Positions 1-7,451 of a stretch of DNA of 34,105 nt are shown piece after piece. The stretch comes from an uncultured Collinsella sp. Lineage in GTDB: Bacteria; Actinomycetota; Coriobacteriia; Coriobacteriales; Coriobacteriaceae. Numbering within the stretch: the first letter of the stretch is position 1; the number at the start of each line of letters is the position of its first letter. The notes under the pieces were generated by a model. It did no database searches. It saw only the letters and a program-made list of their open reading frames with translations, and was not told the origin of the DNA. The position numbers were made by a program, and so were the translations under genes. The DNA is taken from assembly GCA_900544065.1 (NCBI GenBank), contig UQTR01000015.1, forward strand, positions 1 through 34,105. The letters are read 5' to 3'.

Positions 1-1
1 C

Positions 2-1714
2 CCGTATCTTCTTCCCAGCGGGCTCCTCTCCTCCGCGCAGATCGATCAACAGCCCGACGATGGCGTTCTGATCGACGCGTCTCTGGATGCCGCCGAGAGC
101 ACAGGGCCGGTCGAGCAGGCGCTCGATGCCCTGTGCTCCCTCGATGAGCGATTCTGCGCCGGGGAGCTCTCTGTCTCCGAGCTTGTCTCGCAAGCTGTCT
201 CCGCTGTGCGCGGCGTTGAGGATCACTTGATCTTCGACCACGGCGTCGCCTCCTCGAGGTCGCGCGCCTTCGAGCGCGTCGTGGGCGCGGTCCTTGCCGA
301 CGCAGGCTCTTCTTATGGCATCGAGCTTTCGAGGAAGGTCGCTTTTCTACTGGCCCAGGAGATTTGCCTGCAGTTGTGGCCGGGTATCGGCCTGGCTAAG
401 CGAAAGTCTGCCTGTGCGGAGCAAATCTCCCATCTCCTCGGTGCCGTGACCTCCGAATTGCCGTTTGCCTCGAGTGTCTCCGATCAGGTCGCCGCAGACG
501 TGGAAGGGGCGCTGGGAATCTCGCTCGATCACTTCACGAAGACGCTTCTGACGCTGTGCGTCGCATCGGAGTCTCGCGATGCGAAGGCCCTTCGGACGCT
601 CTGCGTCATCTTGTCCCACGGCTACTCAACGGCGACGAGCATCGCCGACGCGGCGAACCGTATGCTCGGCATGCATGTGTACGAGGCTGTCGACATGCCC
701 TACGACCAGCAGCTGAAGGACATCGTCGGTCCGCTCCAGCGCCTCGTCGACCGCCATTCCTACTGCACCGGGGTCGTGTTCCTCGTCGACATGGGCTCCT
801 TGGAGGAGGCCTATAAGGCCCTCGAGAACGTTACCGACTCCACTATCGGCGTGGTGAACAACGTCTCTACCGGTCTTGCGCTCGAGATCGGGGTCGGGCT
901 GCTCGGCGGCAAGTCCATCGCCGAGGTTCTTGGCGATGCGACCGCCGCGTGCGTGACGCACTGCAAGGTGATCGAGCGCGTCAACCGTGAGGACGCCATC
1001 GTCTTCTGCTCCGAGTCCGGGGTCGACGCCGCGGAGAGGATACGCCAGCTCGTCTCGCAGAGCCTCCCGCGCACCATAGGCGCGCGCCTGCTCACGAGGC
1101 CCTTCAAGCAGCTCGTCGCGAACGGGTCGAACGACGCCGTTTTCTCCGAGCACCGCGTCTGCGCCGTCATCGGCACGGGAGACCCCGGGGTCGCCTCCGT
1201 CCCCTTCGTCGCCCTCGAGGACATCATGTCGACGGCGTCCGCCTCTAAGGTTGATGCCGTGTTCGGCAGGTGGCTTGACGCTTCCGAGCTCTCTTCTTTC
1301 CACGAGAAGCTGCTCTCGAACATGACGCTGCAGAACGTCATCCGCTCCATCACCATCCTCGACCCGGAGCGGCTATTCCATGAGATCGAGAGCGCCGTGC
1401 ACGAGCTTCAGCGCAGGACAGGCGAGAAGATCGGCAGCAACGCCATCATTGGGCTCTACGTTCACCTCTGCTGTCTCGTCGAGCGCCTTGTTACCAGAAA
1501 CCCCATTGAGACCTACGTTGGCCAGGACCGCTTCGAGGAGGAACGCGCCGATTTCATCGAGTCCTTCAGGCAGAGCTTCTCGAGCATCTCGACGCGCTAT
1601 CGCGTAGAGGTTCCCGTAAGCGAGATCGCATATGTCTTCGACTACATAAGCGTGAGCGCCGCCCCGGCGCGAGAAGAGCGCCTCGGCTCCTCGGACCTCC
1701 TGCTCGACGAGTGA
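2..1714 (+). CDS. LevR-type PTS-regulated transcription regulator (5' partial)
   Basis: This is the C-terminal part of a LevR/MtlR-like regulator whose reading frame is open to the window edge, so the start and any DNA-binding or AAA+ domain lie upstream. Three modules are visible. The first is a mannose-type EIIA domain whose motif LSHGYSTATSIADAAN carries the His expected to be phosphorylated. The second is an EIIB-Gat-like segment with Cys in the motif FCSESGVDAAERI. The third is a C-terminal PRD with His in LYVHLCCLVERL. The segment before EIIA resembles a degenerate PRD1 that lacks a clear phospho-His. In this family PTS phosphorylation reports sugar availability and sets activator activity. 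It lies 123 bp upstream of a mannose-family PTS operon on the same strand, which is the arrangement of B. subtilis LevR and the levDEFG genes, so that operon is the likely target. Whether it needs sigma-54 cannot be judged because the AAA+ region is outside the window. Confidence 0.85.
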   Translation, partial: PYLLPSGLLSSAQIDQQPDDGVLIDASLDAAESTGPVEQALDALCSLDERFCAGELSVSELVSQAVSAVRGVEDHLIFDHGVASSRSRAFERVVGAVLADAGSSYGIELSRKVAFLLAQEICLQLWPGIGLAKRKSACAEQISHLLGAVTSELPFASSVSDQVAADVEGALGISLDHFTKTLLTLCVASESRDAKALRTLCVILSHGYSTATSIADAANRMLGMHVYEAVDMPYDQQLKDIVGPLQRLVDRHSYCTGVVFLVDMGSLEEAYKALENVTDSTIGVVNNVSTGLALEIGVGLLGGKSIAEVLGDATAACVTHCKVIERVNREDAIVFCSESGVDAAERIRQLVSQSLPRTIGARLLTRPFKQLVANGSNDAVFSEHRVCAVIGTGDPGVASVPFVALEDIMSTASASKVDAVFGRWLDASELSSFHEKLLSNMTLQNVIRSITILDPERLFHEIESAVHELQRRTGEKIGSNAIIGLYVHLCCLVERLVTRNPIETYVGQDRFEEERADFIESFRQSFSSISTRYRVEVPVSEIAYVFDYISVSAAPAREERLGSSDLLLDE

Positions 1715-1837
1715 CCTTCCCCGCGCCGCCGCAAGCTGACCGCGCGTCCTCAATAATCCGATAACCCCTTGCCCGGCGCGAATCCGGATAGCGCCGAGGC
1801 AGTACCGAACGCAAAACTTCATTTGATAGGAGCAAAC

Positions 1838-2311
1838 ATGAGTGTTGTTATGGCACGAATCGACAATCGCCTGCTTCACGGCATCATCGTGACGCAGTGG
1901 GCCCCGGTGTCGGGCGCGACCCGAGTCATGGTCATCGACGACAAGGTCGCCGGCGACGAGGTCCTGAAGTCCACCATGAGGATGGCGCGCCCCGCGGGCA
2001 TGGCCGTTTCGATCATCTCCGAGCAGACCGCGCTCAAGAACTTCGCCGCGGGCAAGTACGACCGCGAGAAGGTCTTCGTCATCGCCAAGGAGCCCGAGAC
2101 GATGCTTCGCCTGGTCGAGTCGGGCGTCGAGCTCCCGTCGCTGGTCGTCGGCGGCTCGCTCGTCAAGGAGGACGGCATCCAGCTCACCCAGCGCGCCTAC
2201 GCCTCCGCCGAGAACGTCCAGAGCTACAAGGCGCTCATCGCCCGTGGCGTCAAGGTGACGGCCCAGTTCGTGCCCGCCGACAAGCCCGTCTCCGTCGCAG
2301 ACCTCATCTAA
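1838..2311 (+). CDS. PTS mannose/fructose/sorbose-family IIB component
   Basis: This cytoplasmic phosphotransfer subunit passes phosphate from IIA to the incoming sugar at the IIC-IID channel. The 157 residues match the usual IIB size. The N-terminal motif ARIDNRLLHGIIVTQW contains the family active-site His, at residue 14. The start was chosen at ATG 1838 because AGGAG (1828-1832) sits five bases upstream; a longer in-frame start at 1769 lacks a ribosome site and adds a non-conserved leader. It is the first gene of an unbroken + strand operon IIB-IIC-IID-IIA-GH172-fructokinase. The sugar cannot be read from this subunit alone. The fructokinase and GH172 partners suggest a fructose-containing substrate. 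Confidence 0.93.
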   Translation: MSVVMARIDNRLLHGIIVTQWAPVSGATRVMVIDDKVAGDEVLKSTMRMARPAGMAVSIISEQTALKNFAAGKYDREKVFVIAKEPETMLRLVESGVELPSLVVGGSLVKEDGIQLTQRAYASAENVQSYKALIARGVKVTAQFVPADKPVSVADLI

Positions 2312-2320
2312 GGGGGAAAT

Positions 2321-3106
2321 ATGGTCAACTTCACTATCCTGCAGGTCGTCCTTTTGACCCTGCTGGCCTTCATCAAGCACGTGGACTACTACGGCATCCC
2401 GATGATCTTCGTCAATTACGCCGTTTTCTGGGGCCTCATCACCGGAGTCGTCATGGGCGACTGGAAGACCGGCCTTGTCATCGGCGGCACCATTCAGCTC
2501 ATGCAGCTTGGCGTCGCGGGCTTCGGCGGCTCCTCCATTCCCGACTACGGCACGATGGCCATCATCGCCACCGCCTACGGCGTGACCCTGGGCTCCGACA
2601 CGGGCCTCGCCATCGGCCTGCCGGTCGGCATGCTCGGCATCCAGCTCGACGTCGTCGCCAAGATCCTCAACGGCTTTGTCGTCGAGAAGTCCCAGAAGTT
2701 CTGCAACGAGGGTAAGTTCAATCAGATGAACGCCATCCTGTGGGTCTGCCCCGCGCTCTTCGGCCTGTGCGCCGCCCTGCCCGTCTTTGTCTCCGTGACG
2801 CTCGGCCAGCCCGCCGTCAACTGGCTCCTCGAGGTCATGCCCCAGTGGTTCCTCTCCGGCCTCACCCTCGCCGGCAAGATGCTCCCGGCCGTCGGTATCG
2901 CCATGCTGCTCCGCTACATGCCAACCGCCAAGTACTTCCAGTACCTGCTCGCCGGCTTCTTCCTCTCGGCCTTCCTGAACGTGCCCATCATCGGCGCCGC
3001 CATCGTCGGCGTTGCCCTCGCGATTGCGTTCTACCAGCGTGCCGAGAGGGACACCGAGCTCGCCGCCCACGCTTCCGCAGACGCCTTCATCGGAGAGGAT
3101 GAGTAA
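2321..3106 (+). CDS. PTS mannose/fructose/sorbose-family IIC component
   Basis: This membrane subunit forms the sugar translocation path together with IID. The 261 residues are almost entirely hydrophobic helices, and the family signature GGTIQLMQLGVAGFGGSSIP is clear in the first third. The start ATG follows AGGGGGAAAT at normal spacing, nine bases after the IIB stop. IID begins two bases after its stop, so translational coupling is likely. No truncation or frameshift is seen. Confidence 0.93.
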   Translation: MVNFTILQVVLLTLLAFIKHVDYYGIPMIFVNYAVFWGLITGVVMGDWKTGLVIGGTIQLMQLGVAGFGGSSIPDYGTMAIIATAYGVTLGSDTGLAIGLPVGMLGIQLDVVAKILNGFVVEKSQKFCNEGKFNQMNAILWVCPALFGLCAALPVFVSVTLGQPAVNWLLEVMPQWFLSGLTLAGKMLPAVGIAMLLRYMPTAKYFQYLLAGFFLSAFLNVPIIGAAIVGVALAIAFYQRAERDTELAAHASADAFIGEDE

Positions 3107-3108
3107 CC

Positions 3109-3942
3109 ATGGAAAACGAGAACATCACCGCCGTCGCCGAGGGCAAGCCCTCCGGCTACAAGGTCACCAAGAAGGACCTGCGCAACGCGAACTGGCGCTG
3201 GCTCATGAGCGTGTGCACCTTCAACTACCAGACCCAGCAGGGCGCCTCAGTCGCCTACGCCCTCTCGCCGGTCCTGAGGAAGATCTACACGAACGACGAG
3301 GACTATAAGCAAGCGCTCAACAACCACTTCCGCTACTACAACACCCAGCCTTGGCTCGCCGCCATCATTCTTGGCGCCTGCGTGGCCATGGAGGAGCGCG
3401 ACGGCCTAGCGGCGGCGGACGCCGTCCAAGACCTGAAGATCGGCACCATGGGACCGCTCGCCGGCGTCGGCGACTCCCTGCTCATGACCATGATCCCGAC
3501 CATCATGGGCTCCATCGCCGCCTACATGGCCATCGAGGGCAACCCCGTGGGAGCCGGCATCTGGTTCGCGCTCATCCTGGCCATCTTCTGGGTCCGCATG
3601 CACGCCCTCGAGTTCGGCTACAAGCAGGGCGTGAAGCTCGTCACCGACTTCAGCGAGAAGCTTCCCAACCTCACTGCCGCCGCCTCCGTGCTCGGCCTCA
3701 CCGTGGTCGGCTGCCTCATCGCCTCGGTCATCGGCGTCACCTGCCCGATTAGCTTCAGCTTCGGCGACGTCGCGATGGAGATTCAGCCGCTGCTCGACAA
3801 GATCCTGCCTGCCATGATCCCCGCCGCCATCACGGGAAGCGCGTATTACCTTCTTACCAAGAAGAACGCGAGCATGACGGCCCTCATCCTCGTGGTGATC
3901 GTCCTCGCGATGGTCGCCTCCGCCGCCGGCATCCTCGCCTAG
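3109..3942 (+). CDS. PTS mannose/fructose/sorbose-family IID component
   Basis: This is the second membrane subunit of the mannose-class permease and the one specific to this PTS class. The 277-residue protein has a cytoplasmic N-terminus ending in TKKDLRNANWRWL. It carries the family motif LAGVGDSLLMTMIPTIMGSI in the middle and several hydrophobic helices toward the C-terminus. ATG 3109 is two bases after the IIC stop, with the ribosome site inside the end of IIC (GGAGAGGATGAG). The gene is complete and typical in length. Confidence 0.93.
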   Translation: MENENITAVAEGKPSGYKVTKKDLRNANWRWLMSVCTFNYQTQQGASVAYALSPVLRKIYTNDEDYKQALNNHFRYYNTQPWLAAIILGACVAMEERDGLAAADAVQDLKIGTMGPLAGVGDSLLMTMIPTIMGSIAAYMAIEGNPVGAGIWFALILAIFWVRMHALEFGYKQGVKLVTDFSEKLPNLTAAASVLGLTVVGCLIASVIGVTCPISFSFGDVAMEIQPLLDKILPAMIPAAITGSAYYLLTKKNASMTALILVVIVLAMVASAAGILA

Positions 3943-3968
3943 CTTCGACCCAAGAGATTGGTGAATCA

Positions 3969-4367
3969 ATGAGAAAGATAGTTGTGGCGAGCCATTCCCT
4001 TCTCGCCCAGGGCTTCAAGGACACCCTCGAGTTCCTTACGGGTAAGGGCGACGCCGTCAACGCCGTGTGCGCCTACGTGAACGACAACGGCGAGGGGCTC
4101 GACGCGGCGGTCGAGGCGGCTCTTTCGGGCACTGACGAGGTCGTCGTCCTCACCGACGCGTACGGCGGCAGCGTGAACCAGCGCTTTTCCCGCTTCGCCT
4201 CCGACCGGATCCACGTGATCGCGGGTGTCAACCTCCCGCTCGCCATGACGGTCGCGCTCGCGCGCCCCGACGAGAAACTCGACTTCGACGCCCTCGTCAA
4301 CGAGGCGCGCCAGCAGATCATCTACGTGAACGGTGCCAGTTCCGCCGAGTGCGACGACGACGAATAG
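3969..4367 (+). CDS. PTS mannose-family IIA component
   Basis: This soluble phosphocarrier accepts phosphate from HPr and passes it to IIB. The 132-residue protein opens with MRKIVVASHSLLAQG, where His9 is in the place of the active-site His of EIIA-Man. The later segment DEVVVLTDAYGGSVNQRF matches the conserved loop of the fold. IIA is a separate gene placed last among the PTS genes rather than fused to IIB. The ribosome site is weak (GGTGA), so expression may rely on coupling within the operon. The acidic C-terminal tail SAECDDDE is unremarkable. Confidence 0.9.
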   Translation: MRKIVVASHSLLAQGFKDTLEFLTGKGDAVNAVCAYVNDNGEGLDAAVEAALSGTDEVVVLTDAYGGSVNQRFSRFASDRIHVIAGVNLPLAMTVALARPDEKLDFDALVNEARQQIIYVNGASSAECDDDE

Positions 4368-4379
4368 AGGAGGTCGACG

Positions 4380-5504
4380 ATGAGAGAGTTCCTTAAGGAC
4401 GTGTGGATGCACGGCGGTGAGGAAAGCCGCGCCATCACCCCCGAGAACATCACGGGCGAGAAGGGCCGCGCCGCCATGTCGGCCAGCCACCTCGGCGTCG
4501 GCCGCAAGGGCTCGTGTTGCGTGCCCCTTGAGTCCGGCGAGACCATCACGCTCGCGGACATCGAGGGCCCCGGCATCATCCGCCACATCTGGATGACCGT
4601 CCCCGACAAGACCGCCGCCGGCAGCTTCGTCATGCGTGACCTCGTGCTGCGCTTCTACTGGGACGACGAGGAGACCCCCTCGGTCGAGTGCCCTGTCGGC
4701 GACTTCTTCTGCAACGGCTTCGGTGAGCGCGCCATCGTCAACTCGATGCCCATCTGCGTGAACCCGACGGGCGGCATGAACTGCTACTTCGAGATGCCCT
4801 TCAGGAAGCACGCCAAGGTCACGCTTACGAGCGAGCACCCCGGGTTCATTAAGTACATCTTCTACACGTTCAACTACGCGCTCACCGACGTGCCGGACGA
4901 CGCCATGTACTTCCACGCCCGCTTTAACCGCGAGCGCAGCACCCGCAGGGGCGTCGACTACACCGTGCTCGACGGCGTGCGCGGCAAGGGCTACTACGTC
5001 GGCACCTACATGGCCCTGTGCGCCCTGGAGCGCTATTGGTGGGGCGAGGGCGAGATGAAGTTCTTCCTCGACGGCGACGAGGAGTTCCCCACGGTCACCT
5101 CGACGGGAGCCGAGGACTACTTCGGCGGTGCCTGGGCCTTCCTCGACAGGCCGCCCCACGCGCTGCCCGAGGCGCAGTGCTTCAACACGCTGTTCGCCGG
5201 CTACCCGTACCGCTCGACGCGCGACGCCACGCGCGACCGCTTCAGCGCGGGCAAGCCGAACCCGAATCCGATGCTCGCGACTAACGACGACGCGCTGCCC
5301 AGGCACGGCCTCTACAGGTGGCACCTTCCCGACCCGATCTCGTTCAAGGAGGACCTGCGCGTGACGTTCCAGGACCTCGGCAACGACGACATCAAGCTCT
5401 ACGAGCGCGAGGACGACATCTCCACCGTCGCCTACTGGTACCAAAGCGAGCCGCACGCCGTGCTCGCCCCGTTTGCCGCAAGGCAGGACCGCGTGCCCAG
5501 GTAG
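4380..5504 (+). CDS. GH172 (DUF2961) glycoside hydrolase
   Basis: The 374-residue protein belongs to DUF2961, now glycoside hydrolase family 172. Characterised members include the Bifidobacterium dentium alpha-D-fructofuranosidase, which interconverts difructose dianhydride I and inulobiose, and an alpha-D-arabinofuranosidase. Conserved blocks seen are GPGIIRHIWMT, CPVGDFFCNGFG, NPTGGMNCYFEMPF, WWGEGEMKFFLDG and TSTGAEDYFGGAWAF. Candidate catalytic glutamates are Glu223 or Glu225 in WGEGE and Glu245 in TGAED; exact assignment needs an alignment. No signal peptide is present, so it acts in the cytoplasm on sugar brought in by the PTS. A strong GAGGAGG site precedes ATG 4380, 12 bases after IIA. 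Substrate identity is inference: alpha-fructoside is favoured by the fructokinase next door, arabinofuranoside is the alternative. Confidence 0.87.
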   Translation: MREFLKDVWMHGGEESRAITPENITGEKGRAAMSASHLGVGRKGSCCVPLESGETITLADIEGPGIIRHIWMTVPDKTAAGSFVMRDLVLRFYWDDEETPSVECPVGDFFCNGFGERAIVNSMPICVNPTGGMNCYFEMPFRKHAKVTLTSEHPGFIKYIFYTFNYALTDVPDDAMYFHARFNRERSTRRGVDYTVLDGVRGKGYYVGTYMALCALERYWWGEGEMKFFLDGDEEFPTVTSTGAEDYFGGAWAFLDRPPHALPEAQCFNTLFAGYPYRSTRDATRDRFSAGKPNPNPMLATNDDALPRHGLYRWHLPDPISFKEDLRVTFQDLGNDDIKLYEREDDISTVAYWYQSEPHAVLAPFAARQDRVPR

Positions 5505-5531
5505 GGTCGCCTCGAAACAAGCCAACGTTAT

Positions 5532-5565
5532 GGGCGCCCGCGGTTGACCATGACTGTGGGCGTCC
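5532..5565 (+). promoter_or_regulatory. Intergenic hairpin between GH172 and fructokinase
   Basis: The ten bases at 5532-5541 (GGGCGCCCGC) pair with GTGGGCGTCC at 5556-5565 using two G-U pairs, and the stem can extend inward. Only CTTT follows, immediately before the fructokinase ribosome site, so it is a poor terminator. It could act as a partial attenuator or an mRNA-processing or stability element that lowers fructokinase relative to the genes upstream. Function is inference. Confidence 0.5.
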
Positions 5566-5583
5566 CTTTGTAAGGAGGATCAC

Positions 5584-6468
5584 ATGAGCGAAAAGCAAAT
5601 GAGGCTCGGCGCCCTCGAAGCCGGCGGGACCAAGATGGTCTGTGCCGTGGTGTCCGGCGACGGCGAGGTCCTCGACCGTATGGAGACCCCGACGCTTACG
5701 CCCGCCGAGACCGTCCCGCAGATGATCGAGTGGTTCACCGCCCGCGATGTGGACGCGTTGGGCATCGGCGCCTTCGGCCCGACCTGCGTCGACCCCAACG
5801 ACGAGCGCTACGGCTCCATCCTCCAGACGCCCAAGCTCGCGTGGCGAGGCCATGGTCTTCGCGCCGCGTTCGCCGACGCCCTCGGGATTCCGGTGGCCTA
5901 CGACACGGACGTGAACGTTGCCTGCCTCGGCGAAGTGGTCTTCGGCTGCTGCAGGGGGCTCGAGGACGCCGTCTACGTGACCATCGGCACCGGCGTGGGC
6001 GCGGGCGTCATGTGCGCGGGCAGACTCCTTCACGGCATGCTGCACCCCGAGGCCGGTCACATGCTGGTAAGGACCCGTCCCACCGAGGAGGGACGCTGCG
6101 TCTGCCCGAGCCACGCGAGCTGTCTCGAGGGGCTCGCCTCCGGCCCCGCCATCGCCGCGCGCTGGGGAAAGCCCGCGGCCGAGCTCGCGGACAACGATGA
6201 GGTGTGGGCGCTCGAGGGGGATTATCTGGGGCAGATGTGCGCGAACCTCGTGCTCATGTACTCGCCTCGCCGCATCGTCCTCGGCGGCGGCGTGATGCAC
6301 CAGGAGCAGCTCTACGGCATCGTCCGCAAGAAGACCCTCGAATATCTGGGTGGCTACATCCAGACCGCCGAGCTTAAGGACATGGAGAGCTACATCTGCG
6401 CCCCGGGCTGCGGCGGCGACCAAGGAATCCTCGGCGCGGCCGAGCTGGCAAGAAGGGCGCTCGCGTAA
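5584..6468 (+). CDS. ROK-family fructokinase
   Basis: This sugar kinase is predicted to phosphorylate fructose to fructose 6-phosphate with ATP. The 294 residues carry the ROK phosphate motif LGALEAGGTKMVCAV at the N-terminus. The central block AYDTDVNVACLGE includes the likely catalytic Asp109, and VYVTIGTGVGAGV follows. A Zn site of the fructokinase type is present (HPEAGH followed by CVCPSHASC), rather than the glucokinase CxCGxxGC form. The wording LEAGGTK and GIGAFGP matches the ScrK/GmuE/YdhR branch. A strong TAAGGAGG site precedes ATG 5584. As last gene of the PTS operon it would use the unphosphorylated fructose released when GH172 splits an imported disaccharide phosphate. Confidence 0.88.
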   Translation: MSEKQMRLGALEAGGTKMVCAVVSGDGEVLDRMETPTLTPAETVPQMIEWFTARDVDALGIGAFGPTCVDPNDERYGSILQTPKLAWRGHGLRAAFADALGIPVAYDTDVNVACLGEVVFGCCRGLEDAVYVTIGTGVGAGVMCAGRLLHGMLHPEAGHMLVRTRPTEEGRCVCPSHASCLEGLASGPAIAARWGKPAAELADNDEVWALEGDYLGQMCANLVLMYSPRRIVLGGGVMHQEQLYGIVRKKTLEYLGGYIQTAELKDMESYICAPGCGGDQGILGAAELARRALA

Positions 6469-6500
6469 CTTGCGCTCTCTCCGCCATACAACGCGTTAAG

Positions 6501-6550
6501 AAAAGACGAGCGCTTCTTGCCAATTGAGCGGCAAGAAGTGCTCGTCTTTT
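6501..6550. terminator. Strong bidirectional terminator after the fructokinase
   Basis: A 21-bp stem, AAAAGACGAG...CTTGCC at 6501-6521 with GGCAAGAAGT...TCTTTT at 6530-6550, contains a single G-U pair and an eight-base loop. A-rich and T-rich ends allow intrinsic termination on both strands. It ends the PTS operon on + and the DegV remnant region on -. Confidence 0.9.
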
Positions 6551-6584
6551 GCATTTGTTTTTGGGGCAGGACGCCCCGCCTCCG

Positions 6585-6810
6585 CTAGAGTCCCTGGACC
6601 GCCACACCCACGAGGTTTGGACCGGTGTGGACAAGAAGCGCGGGGCTGATGTCGGAGCGGACGACCTCCACCGCGTTGGCCACGCACTCGCACAGGGCCT
6701 GCTCCATGCGGTCGTAGAGGTCGGCGTGGGCCGAGGTGCGGCTCGCGGCAAAGCGCACCTTGGGGTGCTTCTCGACGATGGCGGCGATGAGCTTGACCTC
6801 GGTGCGATGC
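6585..6810 (-). pseudogene. DegV-family protein, C-terminal fragment
   Basis: About 75 codons on the - strand encode the end of what looks like a DegV (fatty-acid-binding EDD fold) protein. The closing motif VVRSDISPALLVHTGPNLVG corresponds to the SxISPVxGxHxGPG end of that family. The full family is about 280 residues, so roughly three quarters is missing. The fragment is joined at its 5' end, in a different frame, to the start of an IS200-type transposase. The 80-residue frame that begins at 6827 is therefore an accidental start across the joint. No promoter of its own is seen. The family call rests on a short stretch and is moderate. Confidence 0.5.
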
Positions 6811-6871
6811 GGTACTTGCACAGCCATTTCGTGTACGCGAGGCTGTTGGCTTTCTGGGCCACAGCAATCAC
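6808..6871 (-). pseudogene. tnpA: IS200-type transposase tnpA, N-terminal remnant
   Basis: A GTG at 6871 follows AGGGGGAAG and opens about 20 codons reading VIAVAQKANSLAYTKWLCKY. This matches the conserved N-terminus of IS200-family Y1 transposases, which continues as HIVFTPKYRRK in intact members. Here the sequence breaks off after that point and continues in another frame as the DegV fragment. The catalytic HUH and Tyr regions are absent, so the element is dead. The leader hairpins upstream are preserved. Confidence 0.75.
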
Positions 6872-6919
6872 CTTCCCCCTAGTATGATGACCTGAACAAT
6901 CCTCATGCTAGGGGGAAGG
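6871..6919 (-). promoter_or_regulatory. IS200 leader hairpin that sequesters the tnpA ribosome site
   Basis: Bases 6871-6887 pair with 6903-6919 over 17 positions with one G-U or mismatch. On the - strand the 3' arm contains the ribosome site AGGGGGAAGG directly before the GTG, so folding hides it; translational repression of this kind is known for IS200. On the + strand the same hairpin is followed by TTTTTG and would act as a terminator, blocking transcription entering the element. Confidence 0.7.
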
Positions 6920-6946
6920 TTTTTGTCGCGTAGCGGAAATTGGCCT

Positions 6947-6965
6947 CCACCCGCTGAGCGGGTGG
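6947..6965. repeat. IS200/IS605-type end hairpin
   Basis: CCACCCGC (6947-6954), loop TGA, GCGGGTGG (6958-6965) forms a perfect short stem. It lies about 75 bp before the transposase start, where IS200/IS605 elements carry the subterminal palindrome recognised by the transposase. Further short palindromes follow at about 6978-7007. The exact element boundary cannot be set from one copy. Confidence 0.5.
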
Positions 6966-7012
6966 CTTTCTATGCCGCGCGTGCCGCGCGGCACGGACTA
7001 AAGTCCATGAAT

Positions 7013-7045
7013 AAAAACGAGGAAGGCCACGTCCGGCCTCCCTCG
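7013..7045 (-). terminator. Terminator-like hairpin on the minus strand
   Basis: On the - strand, CGAGG and AGGCC pair with GGCCT and CCTCG around one mismatch (7018-7045), followed by TTTTTAT. No gene upstream on that strand is intact, so it may be left over from the IS insertion or from a lost gene. Confidence 0.55.
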
Positions 7046-7066
7046 CAAAGGGTCTCTGATTACTCC

Positions 7067-7095
7067 CACTCATTGGGGACAGACTTAAATGAGTG
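7067..7095. repeat. Short inverted repeat
   Basis: CACTCATT (7067-7074) and AATGAGTG (7088-7095) are perfect 8-bp arms around GGGGACAGACTTA. The core GGGGACAG is shared, in either orientation, with the hairpin repeats at 9306 and 9673, suggesting one family of scattered palindromic elements. Confidence 0.45.
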
Positions 7096-7116
7096 CTCTT
7101 GAAATGCCGGCGCCTG

Positions 7117-7192
7117 GGGACGTTCTTTTTCTGTCTGCAGTTTGGAACGTTCCTTTTCTGTCGGCAGTTTGGGACGGTCCTTAGAGCTGCAG
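7117..7192. repeat. 27-bp tandem repeat, about 2.8 copies
   Basis: Units begin at 7117, 7144 and 7171, an exact 27-bp period. The first two share GGRACGTTCYTTTTCTGTC and then GCAGTTT; the third diverges after GGGACGGTCC. No gene is encoded. It sits between the IS200 scar and the oxidoreductase promoter region. Confidence 0.6.
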
Positions 7193-7451
7193 CGCGCCAT
7201 GAGCGAAGGCGAAGCGGATCATCCTGTCTTTTGAGTTCTAAGCATAAGCCCCTGTCTCTGAGCAATGACCGGTTCGCATTTGTGCGTATTTGCGTGCGTG
7301 GGATTGCGTGAATATGCGTATAGATGCGCCGTTTACGGGACAAAAATGACCGTTTAGCGGTGAGATACGCAAAAACGCGCACAGACGCGCGTGTTTGTGC
7401 GAATATAGAGCTATCCGAAATGCAAGACGTTCTATGACACAGGAGGCACAT
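7193..7451 (+). promoter_or_regulatory. Upstream region of the oxidoreductase with clustered TGCGT motifs
   Basis: No gene is seen here. The stretch 7277-7405 is unusually rich in TGCGT/ACGCA motifs: TGCGTATTTGCGTGCG near 7283, and ATTGCGTGAATATGCGTA near 7304. A direct repeat TTTGTGCGWATW occurs at 7279-7290 and 7394-7405, and a small palindrome ACCGTTTAGCGGT lies near 7350. A cluster of this kind could be the operator of the DeoR-type regulator encoded just downstream, since such regulators often bind several repeated sites. I could not place a convincing -35/-10 pair. Confidence 0.3.

Noticed and set aside
1796..1813. Possible sigma-54 -24/-12 promoter before the PTS operon (GG at 1798-1799, GC at 1811-1812)
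   Set aside because: The GG-GC spacing is 11 rather than the required 10 bases and the flanking bases do not fit. Sigma-54 use in this organism cannot be judged from the window.
1373..3070. A 565-codon minus-strand frame and other long antisense frames under the PTS genes
   Set aside because: These are codon-bias shadows of clearly identified + strand genes.
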